This document shows, one piece after another, positions 10,321-19,964 of a DNA stretch of 64,000 nt (position 1 is its first letter; every line of letters starts with the position of its first letter). Both the position numbers and the translations under genes were made by a program. This DNA comes from Cordylochernes scorpioides (lineage: Eukaryota; Arthropoda; Arachnida; Pseudoscorpiones; Chernetidae). The DNA lies in the NCBI GenBank assembly GCA_030710605.1, contig CP092863.1, positions 63,631,634 to 63,695,633 on the forward strand. Reading direction: 5' to 3'. The notes beneath the pieces are model-generated. The model ran no database searches and had not been told where the DNA came from. It was given only the letters and a program-made list of their open reading frames with translations.

Positions 10321-10549
10321 ATATAATACATATTATCTTTTTTTTTTAAATAGTACAGACTGTGTACTTTGCAGGTATTGACAAGTTGTCAATAAAATTA
10401 TTTTAATGGTCAATTGTCTATAACAATAATAAATATGGAAAATAGTACAAATGTGAAATTGTACTGGGAATAAAGAAAAGACATATCCTTTATATAACGA
10501 ATGAAAACATTAAGACGCGAATGTTTCTTTCAACAAATAAATCAAACTT

Positions 10550-10761
10550 CTACTGTCCTTACCGCGATGAAAAAATATTGGGAGGGTTTGACCTTTCAGT
10601 GGTGAACCCTCCCAGCGTTTTCACCAATTTAATCTACCAGACCGCTTTTTTAGAGCTCTAATACTGTATTGGATCATTCTGTTTATATATGCTACACTGA
10701 AGGATGGAATCTTATAAATTGTATTTAAGCAAACTATGGACATAATATTTTAGGACAGTAG
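10550..10761 (-). repeat. Structured element, decayed copy
   Basis: Bounded by CTACTGTCC (10550) and GGACAGTAG (ending 10761). Read on the minus strand it contains GCGGTC, TGGTGAAAACGC and CCACTGAAAGG, which correspond to the cleavage strand, GAAA strand and CUGAUGA strand of the hammerhead-like core described at 31240-31448, but with substitutions in all three. It helps define the family consensus. Confidence 0.6.
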
Positions 10762-10792
10762 AATTACATATACATATCGTGCCGCTTAAAGT

Positions 10793-11180
10793 TGCTGATG
10801 GCTTGCGCCATCAATTCGTTGATTTCTAATTATTCCGGAATTGGCCAAATACCCATTCTTGATTAATCAAGAAAAGCTAATTACGTACGCGTTACGGGCT
10901 GTTGGCCCTTGTCACCGTGGTTCAAGCTGTACTTCAACGACAAAAGAACTGGTCATTCAGGCATCCTGAAAAATAATGAAATGGGTAGTTAAGGCCAGAA
11001 GTGCGTGAGAACGCGGATGCAATGTGAAAAAGAATTGTACAAAGGTGAATTATTACTTTTTTTTGCCAATTTTGGAAATAATTAAAAATCAACGAATAGT
11101 TGATAATCATTCCGATAGATGGCACAAGCCATCAGAAACTTTCAGTTGCACGATAAAGAGATGCCTTTTTCTTAATAATA
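10793..11180. repeat. Second foldback copy, split by another repeat
   Basis: The arms at 10793-10850 and 11066-11180 match the two sides of the palindrome at 1451-1596. The insertion between them includes CATTCTTGATTAATCAAG and, on the minus strand, GGTGACAAGGGCCAACAGCC followed by CGTAACGCG, a diverged form of the hammerhead-like terminus at 16090-16130. Confidence 0.55.
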
Positions 11181-11249
11181 AGAACAATTTTGGTTCCGAG
11201 GTATTCAAGACGGCAAGGCAACTAGAGAAGAACAATTTTCAACGCCTTG

Positions 11250-11345
11250 CTAAATGCTTTTTTTTTATTTCTCCTGACGAAGACAAAATATTTTTGTTAA
11301 AACGTTGAGAAAATAAAATTTTAACTGACCGAAGTGTCTATTTTT
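11250..11345 (+). ncRNA. Hammerhead-like terminus of a Penelope-like element
   Basis: Order on the plus strand: TTTCTC, CTGACGA, hairpin GACAAAA/TTTTGTT, AAAAC, GTT, GAGAAA. TTTCTC and GAGAAA can form a 6-bp stem I, and stem III would be only two pairs, as reported for Penelope-like hammerheads. G12 of the core is A here, so activity is doubtful. Related copies lie at 11753-11885 and 18400-18480. Known family behaviour plus visible pairing; not tested. Confidence 0.45.
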
Positions 11346-11659
11346 TAAAGAAATACATTTTTGATTAGGTTTATGAATGTATTTCATTAGAATTAAAATC
11401 TCTTTGATATTTTCAGAATTCGGAACCCAGTTTTATTTTGCATCTTTTATTCTGTTAATGACCTCTTAAAAGAATTATTCCAGACCATTAGTGTTTGAAG
11501 AGAGATTGAGTAGACAAAGATGAATGGAATAAGAAATCAATCTCTACAAATGTAATGTAATTTAGCGGAAAATCGTTTTGTTGTTTGGTAGGATGCTCAA
11601 TCTTGTTATGAGAGACAATTGAAGAGACAAAGATTCACAGTAAAGAGTGCTTCTCTCAG

Positions 11660-12125
11660 TGTGTTTATTATCCCTACTACACATGGTACAGGCCATGATA
11701 ATAATGTAAGGACACCAGATGTCTACACATGTAAAAAGTATTTCTATGAAAAATAGACACTTCGGCCAGTTAGAATTTTCTTATTTTCTCAACGTTTCCT
11801 CAAAAGTATTTTGTATTTGTCAAGATTTTTGTCTAAATGTTGAGAAAATAAAAAACTATTACTGGCCGAAGTATCTATTTTTCGTAGAAATATGAATGCT
11901 GGCCAGGCAACCTCTATCTTTACGATGTGAAAAGCATTTCGACTTTTGCCTTTACAAATATGTCATAGTCCCGTTTGGTTACTTGTTGGTGGGGTTGGTC
12001 TTCTGCAAGGGACATTATAGCATTTTTTTAATCAGAAAAAAAAAGTGTTCAAATGCGGGATTCAATCCTGGGTTGTAGTAGTCGAAACCCAATGGTTTAG
12101 AACATCCTTCCACCAACCCCCTCTC
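11660..12125 (-). mobile_element. SINE-A copy, interrupted
   Basis: The minus-strand head at about 12040-12125 holds a degraded box B (AGGATTGAATCCC) and GGAAGGATGTTCTAAACCA. The far end at 11660-11745 matches the SINE body (TGGTACAGGCCATGATAATA, ACATGTAGACATC). An inverted pair of Penelope-like ends sits within it at 11753-11885. Confidence 0.55.
11753..11885. repeat. Head-to-head Penelope-like ends inside SINE-A
   Basis: ACTTCGGCCAGTTAGAATTT on the left and TACTGGCCGAAGTATC on the right are inverted copies. Each arm carries the AACGTTTCC- or AAATGTTGAG-type tail seen at 11280. This is an inverted pair of short 3' ends, a common arrangement of Penelope-like insertions. Confidence 0.5.
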
Positions 12126-12295
12126 TCTGTAGAATATATGAATCACAGCTAGAAATTCATATTTGGCTTTCTATAATGCTATAATTGAGAATTATTTCTT
12201 TTTAATAACCACGCATAATTACACTCATGGATAGTACTTAAGGAAGTTTCCTATTTTGATTTCTGTGGTCATACCTCTGTTTTTATAAGTAGACG

Positions 12296-13835
12296 ATCAA
12301 TTTTGTTCACACTTGGTTATCTCATGTGTCTTCAATAAAGATCACTATGTATCAAGTATCTTTCAGAGCTATTGTCTGAATCCCAATATACATGCTAAAA
12401 GGTACAACTTCCTTGAGTTTTGTCCATGAATGTGTCTTCAATAAAGGTCACTGTAATATCTTTCAGAGTTATTGTCTGAATCCCGATATACATGATAAAA
12501 GGTACAGCTTCCTTAAGTTTTGTCCATAAGTGTGTCTTCAATAAAGGCCACTGTAATATCTTTCAGAGTTATTGTCTGAATCCCGATATACATGCTAAAA
12601 GGTACAACTTCCTTAAGTTTTGTCCATGAGTGTGTCTTCAATAAAGGTCACTGTAATATCTTTCAGAGTTATTGTCTGAATCCCGATATACATGATAAAA
12701 GGTACAGCTTCCTTAAGTTTTATCCATAAGTGTGTCTTCAATAAAGGTCACTGTAATATCTTTCAGAGTTATTGTCTGAATCCCGATATACATGCTGAAA
12801 GGTTCAATTTACTTAAGTTTTGTCCATGAGTGTGTCTTCAATAAAGGTCACTGTTATATCTTTCAGAGGTATTGTCTGAATCCCGATATACATGCTTAAA
12901 AGGTACAACTTCCTTGAGTTTTGTCCATGAGTGTATCTTCAATAATGGTCACTGTAAAATCTTTCAGAAGTATTGTCTGAATCCCGATATACATGCTGAA
13001 AGGTACAACTTCCTTAAGTTCTGTCCATGAGTGTGTCTTCAATAAAGGTAACTGTGAATCTTTCAGAGTTATTGTCTGAATCCCGCTATACATGCTGAAA
13101 GGTACAACTTCCTTAAGTTTTGTCTATGAGTGTGTCTTCAAAAAAGGTACTGTAATATCTTTCAGAGTTATTGTTAAATCCTGATATACATGCTAAAAGG
13201 TACAACTTCCTTAAGTTTTGTCTATGAGTGTGTCTTCAAAAAAGGTACTGTAATATCTTTCAGAGTTATTGTCTGAATCCCGATATACATGCTGAAAGGT
13301 ACAACTTCCTTAAGTTTTGTCCATGAGTGTGTCTTCAATAAAGGTCACTGTAATATCTTTCAGAGTTATTGTCTAAATCCTGATATACATGCTAAAAGGT
13401 ACAACTTTCTTAAGTTTTGTCTATGAGTGTGTCTTCAAAAAAGTTACTGTAATATCTTTAGAGTTATTGTCTGAATCCCGATATACATGCTGAAAGGTAC
13501 AACTTCCTTATGTTTTGTCTATGAGTGTGTCTTCAATAAAGGTAACTGTAAAATCTTTCAAAAGTTTTGTCTGAATCCCGATATACATGCTAAAAGGTAA
13601 AAATTTCCTTAAGTTCTGTCCATGAATGTGTCTTCAATAAAGGTCACTGTAATATATTTCAGAGTTATTGTCTGAATCCCGATATACATGCTTTAAGGTA
13701 CAACATCCTTAAGTTCTGTCCATGAGTGTGTCTTCAAAAAAGGTCACTGTAATATCTTTCAGGGTTATTGTCTGAATCCCGAAATATACATGCTGAAAGG
13801 TACAACTTGCTTATGTTTTGTCCATAAGTGTATAT
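12296..13835. repeat. Tandem array, about 100-bp unit, about 15 copies
   Basis: The unit runs from TGTGTCTTCAATAAAGGTCA through TTATTGTCTGAATCCCGATA to TTAAGTTTTGTCCATGAG. Spacing is 100 bp (for example 12431 and 12531), with small indels later. Copies differ by a few percent to over 10 percent. The outer edge (AATTTTGTTCACACTTGG) is the same as the outer edge of the inverted array ending near 20880. No coding role is evident. Confidence 0.9.
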
Positions 13836-14116
13836 TATTTTTTTCCTCCCTCAAAGATGATAATAAAATCAATATAAACATTAAATTTTCATTCTCATCC
13901 TAATAATTCATCGAAATTATATAAAATGTATTGTTTTGTTTTAAATACAAAGATTTCATTTACAGTTTTTTTATTAGACCGAAAAGGGATGCATAAAAAA
14001 AAACAGGTAGAGTAAGATAAAAAAATGCGGTATTTTTTTTTTTCACGATAAAAATCTATAAACTTCCAAAATTGTCTCTGAAAGTTTTTTTTTATAAAAT
14101 CAATTTTATATGGTTT

Positions 14117-14147
<31 letters not shown>

Positions 14148-14434
14148 TGTAGAAAATAAATAAGAAATATCTACTGGCGACAATGATGACACTGTTTTCT
14201 TTTTATAGTGTCGCGTTTTCAACTTTGTTAGAGTAAGAGGGGATCTTTTTACCTCCCTCTAATTGTAGTTCGTTTAGAAAATCAATTTAGTTTATATTAG
14301 AGACAACAGTAAGACTTCCAACTTTTGAGCATATGTAGTAATTTCTCTTGAATTACTTTCTTTTTATTTTTAAGAGGAAAAATTCCGTAAATATGTATAT
14401 CATATAAAAATGTTATTTTATTTTAAAATTATTT
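13836..14434. other. AT-rich spacer with long poly-G tract
   Basis: Holds a pure G run at about 14120-14147 followed by AT-rich sequence. No gene. The true length of the G run may be uncertain in assembly. Confidence 0.5.
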
Positions 14435-15010
14435 TTCTAGAACAAATTACTCTGTTTAAAATCGACCGCCAGATGTCACGACTTTCCTTTTATAAACCCG
14501 TTGTTGTTGTTTCCCGTTGTCCGCTCTGGCTGAAACAGAGCATTGCGGTCTGTCTGTTCTCCACGGTCACCCCTGGGCTCAATACTATTGGACCCGTCTC
14601 TGCCCCCCCCCCCCCCCTGATCTCCGCGGATCACCACCCTGCCCCCCCCCCCCCCCCCCCCCCTCCTCTACATCCCGGCTCTCCGGGCCTCACCCGACGA
14701 TGATACCCTGGCCACCCATCCCCAGGCCTCTCCAACAGTGCTTTATCTATATTCCGCTTTATGCGTCCATCGGGGCTCAAAACTCATTCATTCTGGTTAG
14801 CAGCCCCATAAATAAAGATATTTCCGTTTCCCGTTGGCTGGCTCAAACCTTTTTTAATTATGTAAATAAGTGTTTTGTTTTTCTTATTCTACTCGCATTA
14901 AGTCAGGCAGTACTTCATCAAATTATGTTTTTTATATTCTTATTTAGCACAATTAAAGTAAATTTTAATTCAAAACTATTTTTAATATTCTGCTCACACG
15001 ACTTCAAAAC
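14435..15010 (+). repeat. Dispersed repeat R2, interrupted by SINE-B
   Basis: Starts near AGAACAAATTACTCTG and includes CGACCGCCAGATGTC, then TTTCCCGTTG and, after the insertion, GGCTGGCTCAAACC and TAAGTCAGGCAGTACTT. Related copies: 16190-17990 (minus, split by Tc1), 28130-28520 (minus), 50880-51180 and 53410-53680. Family not identified. Confidence 0.6.
14519..14827 (+). mobile_element. SINE-B insertion with target duplication
   Basis: TTTCCCGTTG occurs just before 14519 and again just after 14827, and the R2 copy at 50880 has the uninterrupted site (TTTCCCGATGGCC). The inserted 0.3-kb sequence begins TCCGCTCTGGCTGAAACAG, contains two poly-C tracts (14605-14619 and 14643-14663) and ends with AATAAAGATATTTCCG. 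This shows retroposition by target-primed insertion. No clear tRNA box pair is visible, so the origin of the head is open. Confidence 0.65.
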
Positions 15011-15062
15011 AATATCACAAATATATCTCAATAATATTCCAAATTCAATATATACATGGGGA

Positions 15063-15700
15063 ATTGATTCAAGGCGCTGATTGATTTTATACAAGGCGGT
15101 GATACGTCCTATGTTAAGCTACGCGTATGCATCAAATATTTGGTTCCCTTTTATCAATGCAGCAAAGCGTTCAAAGTTAAATTCTATACAGTACCAAATT
15201 TTAATTAGGTGCATTCCTGCTTACAAAAGTTCATCTTCTTACATTACTCATATTCTGGCCAAAACTCCTATGCTGACCGACTACCTTGAATTATCACTAA
15301 TTAGATACAATATGAAGAATTCTCTGGCAGACCAAACACTAAATAAGCCCCTTTCAAATGAATTGAATAAATTATATATCAATACAAAATTTAGATTTTA
15401 TCTTTCTCAAACTAATGTAATGTTCAAGATTTTTTTTCTGAGAGATGTTCCAAGCTTCATTACTTCTGATAAATACACTACTTTGTTCTTCACAGCTAAA
15501 TGACCCTTTTTAAGTTTTCTCTTTGACTTGAGAGTTATAAATGATCCAATATGTGAATGCTGTCTAGATGTTGAAACACCATCTTTTGTTGGCTTGCCCT
15601 CTGACTAACCAAACTGTACTTGCTTACTTTGATATAATGGCATCTTTCTGTATATACTCAATCTTATGAAAACTTTGGTAGGTTTAGAGCTTTTTGTACA
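15063..15700 (+). pseudogene. Non-LTR retrotransposon ORF2 fragment
   Basis: The frame 15081-15503 reads LYKAVIRPMLSYAYASNIWF and then AAKRSKLNSIQYQILIRC, which resembles the thumb region after reverse transcriptase in R1/I-like elements. Downstream, in another frame, DPICECCLDVETP (about 15540-15590) resembles the C-terminal cysteine motif. No catalytic RT motif remains. It is a 5'-truncated, frameshifted relic. Confidence 0.6.
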
Positions 15701-15944
15701 CAGATTTATAAATCGCTACTAATTCATCTTGTAAATAATTAAAGATATTTATGTATATATGTATATAGACAACGTATTGTACCGACAATGTATATGTAAA
15801 TAATTCTGATATAACACAATATTCTGATAGACTTCGTGCTTCTGTAATAATTAAATGAAAAACATAGAAAATATTTTATAATATGTATATATTGCAATAG
15901 ATAAAAGGAAAAATATGTTAATATAAACGGATAGATAAAAATCA
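15701..15944. other. AT-rich spacer
   Basis: No gene or matching repeat seen. It includes a minus-strand open stretch of low-complexity hydrophobic codons that I do not regard as coding. Confidence 0.3.
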
Positions 15945-16150
15945 AAAAAGGCATATCCTGACCACCAACACATGAGCTTTTTAGATGGCAGAGCGCCATC
16001 TAGTGGAAAATAAATCAATTTAACGTTGATTTAGCCTGATACTTGATATTTGTCTAACCCATTTTCTTGATAAATCAAGAAAAGCCAACCACCAACGTGT
16101 TTCGGGCTGTTGACCCTCGTCAGCGTGGTGCAGACTGTACCTCTACGACT
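15945..16150. repeat. Penelope-like terminal repeat
   Basis: Left part (GGCATATCCTG, TTTTTAGATGGCAGAGCGCC) matches 3010-3075. The right part holds TTTCTTGATAAATCAAGAAA and the hammerhead-like motif at 16090-16130. The layout resembles the terminal region of Penelope-like elements. Confidence 0.5.
16090..16130 (-). ncRNA. Hammerhead-like motif in standard strand order
   Basis: Minus strand: CACCACG, CTGACGA, hairpin GGGT/GCCC with CAACA loop, GAAAC, ACGTT, GGTGG. CUGANGA and GAAA are intact. Stem I can form ACCAC/GUGGU after one G-G mismatch, and stem III is two pairs with a 2-nt loop and cleavage after GUU. Vestigial stem III is known for Penelope-like hammerheads. Activity is inferred only from the core. 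Confidence 0.5.
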
Positions 16151-16317
16151 GAAGAGAATATATAAATATATATATGTTATATAAAAATAATATTTCTGTT
16201 GTATTTAATTATCTTGAGGATTATGCTATGGTAGTGCAGTCGTGGTAAAAATCTTGAAATTATAACAATAAAAATAATGAAGATTAGAAATAGCTTTAAT
16301 TGAGCTTATGGAATATA

Positions 16318-17736
16318 CACTGCGTGACATTGAAAATGGAACACCAAGAAATAGTGGCCAGAAAGTGATCAAACTCGGCAGACAGAGAGAGACAGGGACG
16401 AACAATAAGTGATCTTTATTTCAAAATGATAGTCATAATACAGAGCGAGAACGGCGTCGGCTTAGTAGCAAGTAGGACCACCGCGGACGGCGATGCACGC
16501 AGCAACACGTCTAGGTAGAGAGTCAATCAGAGTACGGATGGCGTCCTGAGGGATGGCTCTCCATTCCCTCTCAACCATTTGCCACAGTTCGTCTTCTGAA
16601 CGCGGCTGTGGCAAGGCATGCAAACGGCGTCCAATGATGTCCCAGACGTGCTCGATTGGTGAGAGATCAGGAGAGTACGGTGGCCAAGGAAGCATCTGTA
16701 CATCTTGCAGAGCTTGTTGGCTAATGCGAGCAGTGTGCGGTCGGGCGTTATCCTGCTGATAAAGGGCATTGGGTACCCCCTGAAGGTAGGGGAGTGTCAC
16801 CGGTCGCAGCACATCATCAACGTATCGTTGGGCCGTCATAGTGCCCTGAATACGAAGTACAGGTGACCTGGAATCATACGCGATTGCGCCCCAAACCATG
16901 ATTCCACGTTGTCGCACGGTGGGGCGTTCCACAATTGCTGCCGGATTGGACCTTTCTCCACGTCGACGCCACACGCGTACACGGCGACTATCACTGGACA
17001 AGCAGAAACGCGACTCATCTGAGAACACGACCCTGTGCCATTCCGTCATCCACGTCGATCTAGCCCGGCACCATTCCAAACGTTGGCGCCTATTCGGTGG
17101 GGTCAATGGCAGTCTTCTTAGCGGACGGCATGAGTGCAAGCCATTAGCAACCAATCGACGGGAAATGGTTCTGGTCGAGATGGAATGATCTAGGGTGTCT
17201 TGCACATGTTGCAGGATGGCGGTACAAGTGGCTTGTGGGGCCGCCACTGCTTGTCGAAGGATACGCCGATCCACACGTGCTGACGTCACTCTGGTTGCAC
17301 CGACATTCCTATTAATTGCCACATTTCCTTGTTCCAACCATCTTCTCCACAGTCGGTGCACCGTGGACGCACCAAGGTGTGTATCAGCTGCGATTTGACG
17401 TATGGACCAACCTGCCCTTTTCAGTCCGATCACCATGCCCCTCGTAAAAGCGTCTGTCTGCTTGAACTGCCTCCGTTTACGATGACCTGGCATTCTCTGT
17501 TATTACACGTGTCTTTTGACACAAGAACAAAATTTCTACAATGATTTTCCTTGAAGAAATAACGACACGAATACTGTCCTTTCTGCAAGTTCCTTCCCTT
17601 ATATCTTACTCCATGTGCGCACGAGAGCTGCGCATTTTACATCATTTGCATAACTCGGTTAGGCGCGTCTACCCTGAAATTTGCATAATTTTCTGGCCAC
17701 TATTTCTTGGTGTTCCATTTTCAATGTCACGCAGTG
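16318..17736 (-). mobile_element. Tc1-like transposon, copy 1, complete
   Basis: 1419 bp with inverted ends starting CACTGCGTGACATTGAAAAT and TA on both sides (16316-16317, 17737-17738). It contains one intact transposase frame. It is inserted in a minus-strand R2 repeat; the corresponding uninterrupted region is visible at about 28290-28320. A near-identical copy lies at 29744-31163. Confidence 0.93.
16462..17493 (-). CDS. Tc1-like transposase, intact
   Basis: 343 residues starting MPGHRKRRQFKQTDAF, a normal length for Tc1-type transposases. The N-terminal paired helix-turn-helix DNA-binding region (RGMVIGLKRAGWSIRQIA, then GASTVHRLWRRWLEQG) is followed by a basic linker. Catalytic residues: D in VVFSDESRF, D in QQDNARPHTAR, E in SPDLSPIEHVWD. 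Between the second D and the E I count 32 residues, against 34 in classical Tc1. No intron or stop. It cuts and pastes the element at TA sites. Confidence 0.92.
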   Translation of the reverse strand: MPGHRKRRQFKQTDAFTRGMVIGLKRAGWSIRQIAADTHLGASTVHRLWRRWLEQGNVAINRNVGATRVTSARVDRRILRQAVAAPQATCTAILQHVQDTLDHSISTRTISRRLVANGLHSCRPLRRLPLTPPNRRQRLEWCRARSTWMTEWHRVVFSDESRFCLSSDSRRVRVWRRRGERSNPAAIVERPTVRQRGIMVWGAIAYDSRSPVLRIQGTMTAQRYVDDVLRPVTLPYLQGVPNALYQQDNARPHTARISQQALQDVQMLPWPPYSPDLSPIEHVWDIIGRRLHALPQPRSEDELWQMVEREWRAIPQDAIRTLIDSLPRRVAACIAVRGGPTCY

Positions 17737-17990
17737 TATAAAAAACTTAATTTTATAAAAGTACTGCCTGTCTTGAGGCGTAAGAATAAAAGAATGGAAA
17801 ACTTATTTACATAATGTACAAAAGGTTTGAGCCGGCCATCCGGGAAACAACAACAATGAGTTTTTTTTAGGGGAAGCGTGACCTCTGGCGGTCGATTTAA
17901 CAGAGTATTTGTATCTATGAAATATAATTTTAAATAAAATGATATTTCATTATAACATATATATATTGAAGATTTGGCAATCCATAATAT

Positions 17991-18280
17991 ATGAAATATA
18001 TTTGTATATAAAAGATAAAACTCAATTTATATTACATCATAAAACAAACACTAAATAAAATGATAAATATTTTCTTTGCCTATTTTAAAGATATTCAAAC
18101 ATAATATACAAGATATAAACAGTAGTTAAACAGTAGATTCATTTCGTTTATACTACTGTAGAAAGATTTGTAATACCTGAAAACGTGAGATTGTTTAAAT
18201 AAAACAAGAAAGTGAATTCGTAAAGATAGAGGCTGTCTGGCTAGCATTCATTTTTCTTGAAAATAAAGATACTTCGATTT
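17991..18280. other. AT-rich spacer
   Basis: No gene; short A/T tracts only. Confidence 0.3.
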
Positions 18281-18500
18281 TAAACTGGTGAAACCGCTGC
18301 GAGGGTTTACCACTGATGAGCCAGATCCTCCCATTAATTTTTCCATTGCATTAAGGTCAGTAAAAATTGTTTTATTTTTAAAAGAATCATACGCGTCTAT
18401 AATAGTTTCGGATTTTGACAAAAGATTTTTGTCGAAACGTCGAAGTAATAAAAAGATTTACTGACCGAAGTATCTTCGAAGTAAAAAGAGAATAAGAGTA
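18281..18500 (+). repeat. Truncated structured element plus Penelope-like end
   Basis: 18281-18360 has CTGGTGAAACCGC and ACCACTGATGAGCCAG, the GAAA and CUGAUGA strands of the scrambled hammerhead-like core; the cleavage strand is missing. The helix II pair here is CTGGT/GCCAG, still complementary through G-U. At 18405-18440 follow the hairpin GACAAAA/TTTTGTC and GAAACGTC, a Penelope-like terminus whose CUGANGA strand is lost. Confidence 0.55.
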
Positions 18501-18599
18501 AGTCACTGAAACGTCGAGTTGAAATAAACTATTTGTTAATGTGGCTGTGAGATACATTTCGTTGTCTCCTCCTGTAGTAGGGTATGTCTTCTTCTTTCT

Positions 18600-18965
18600 T
18601 ATCTCCACTCAATCATATTTGGGTATCAAGTTGTGACCCTTGATGGTGTCTGTTTGACAACCATCATGACTGGGTGAAGTAGAATGCCTTTGTCATTAAG
18701 ACTGGGAGCACTACTCAGTGGCAGGCTGACTTAGCTCCAAAATAAATGGCCGCCTCTGACATGAGGAACAGACGTCATGTGCAGCTGCTCCTAACACGGA
18801 GTACAAACGCTACTCATCCTGTATTCTTGGATTAGGAGCCCTTACAGGGTACTATCAGCATGGCCAGCTGAATCCTGGTTTTTTAGTGAGCTTGTTACTG
18901 CTCTTCCTCCTTTTTCATCTGGGCTTGGGACTGACAAAGGTGGAGTAGAATGGTTGGTAATATCC
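18600..18965. other. Unidentified moderate-GC block
   Basis: GC content rises between about 18620 and 18950 (GCCGCCTCTGACATGAGG, TTGGATTAGGAGCCCTTAC). No domain-bearing frame. It could be a retroposon 3' region; I see no second copy in this window. Confidence 0.25.
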
Positions 18966-19964
18966 AAAAGCTTGAGATATCGTTTAAATTAAGCAAGAAA
19001 CATATTCGGAAGTGTTAATACAATAGGATAGATTGAAAGAATAAAATTTCGTTTAGATATTGTTGCATCATGATTAATGCGCGTATTTTAAAAATTATTT
19101 TAAATATATTTAAAAATTATATTATATATTTATTTATTTAATAAAACACAGATTATTACTATAAAATATTATGTACAATAAAACATTTGTATTTTGATAC
19201 ACTAAAATACCCCACCTGCTTTAAATTTTGATGTGATAAATAAAGAGAGATTCTAGGTGCTACCTAAAAATATAGTTGTCTTATTATTGACTGGTTTAAC
19301 CTTGTAGGATGGTTGAGACACGTTCTGAAAAGATGCAAGACGCGTCTGAGGAGAGAATCAAGACTGAAGAATCTGCCAAACCGCAGCCTGGTGCAACAAT
19401 ATGTTATAAAAAAATCTTGCAAAATGTAATTTTCATCAATAGTTGCTAGTAATCTAGCGTGGATCTGATGAGGTCAAATAAGACAATAAAAGAACTATTG
19501 TAAAATAAATTTTATAAAAAGCCTCTATTTCCAAGACATTGGCAGAAAGAGGATTGTTTAAAATCAGGGCTTCTTTGATTTAACCACGCTTCATTTGCTT
19601 GAATGAACTTTTATTGTCAATTGTGTTTCCTCTTTTCCTTATCCATTTCTTTTAGATTTTTCGTTGAATAATTCAAAATATATTTATCTCGGCGGCTGCT
19701 AAATTAAACGTAAAATAGTATAATAAAATAAACTAATATTATAACTTATTTTAATTTAGAAACAATTTCATAAATTGTTATTGAATGAATTTGTAAAAGA
19801 TTTTCGGCTGGTTGATAAGGAACGCTTTGTAAATCCACTGTTTCTTTTTTTTTTCAAGTTATAAAATGCTTATTTTAATTTAAAAATATATAATTTCATA
19901 TGTAATAAATAATGTGTTTATGAAGATATGATATATCCATTATCGTAATTCATCGACAACAATT
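18966..19964. other. AT-rich spacer with a short relic
   Basis: Mostly AT-rich. Bases 19312-19420 on the plus strand encode MVETRSEK and PGATICYK, the diverged third copy of the METRSRK leader. Nothing else is supported. Confidence 0.35.

Larger units (their letters stand above)
16190..17990 (-). repeat. R2 repeat, minus strand, split by Tc1
   Basis: Flanks 16190-16315 and 17739-17990 join to match 28130-28520 (ATTATGCTATGGTAGTGCAG; GTACTGCCTGTCTTGAGGCG; GTGACCTCTGGCGGTCGATT). The Tc1 element accounts for the break. Confidence 0.55.

Noticed and set aside
12896..13093. Minus-strand frame in the 100-bp array
   Set aside because: Open only across two repeat units; other units break it.
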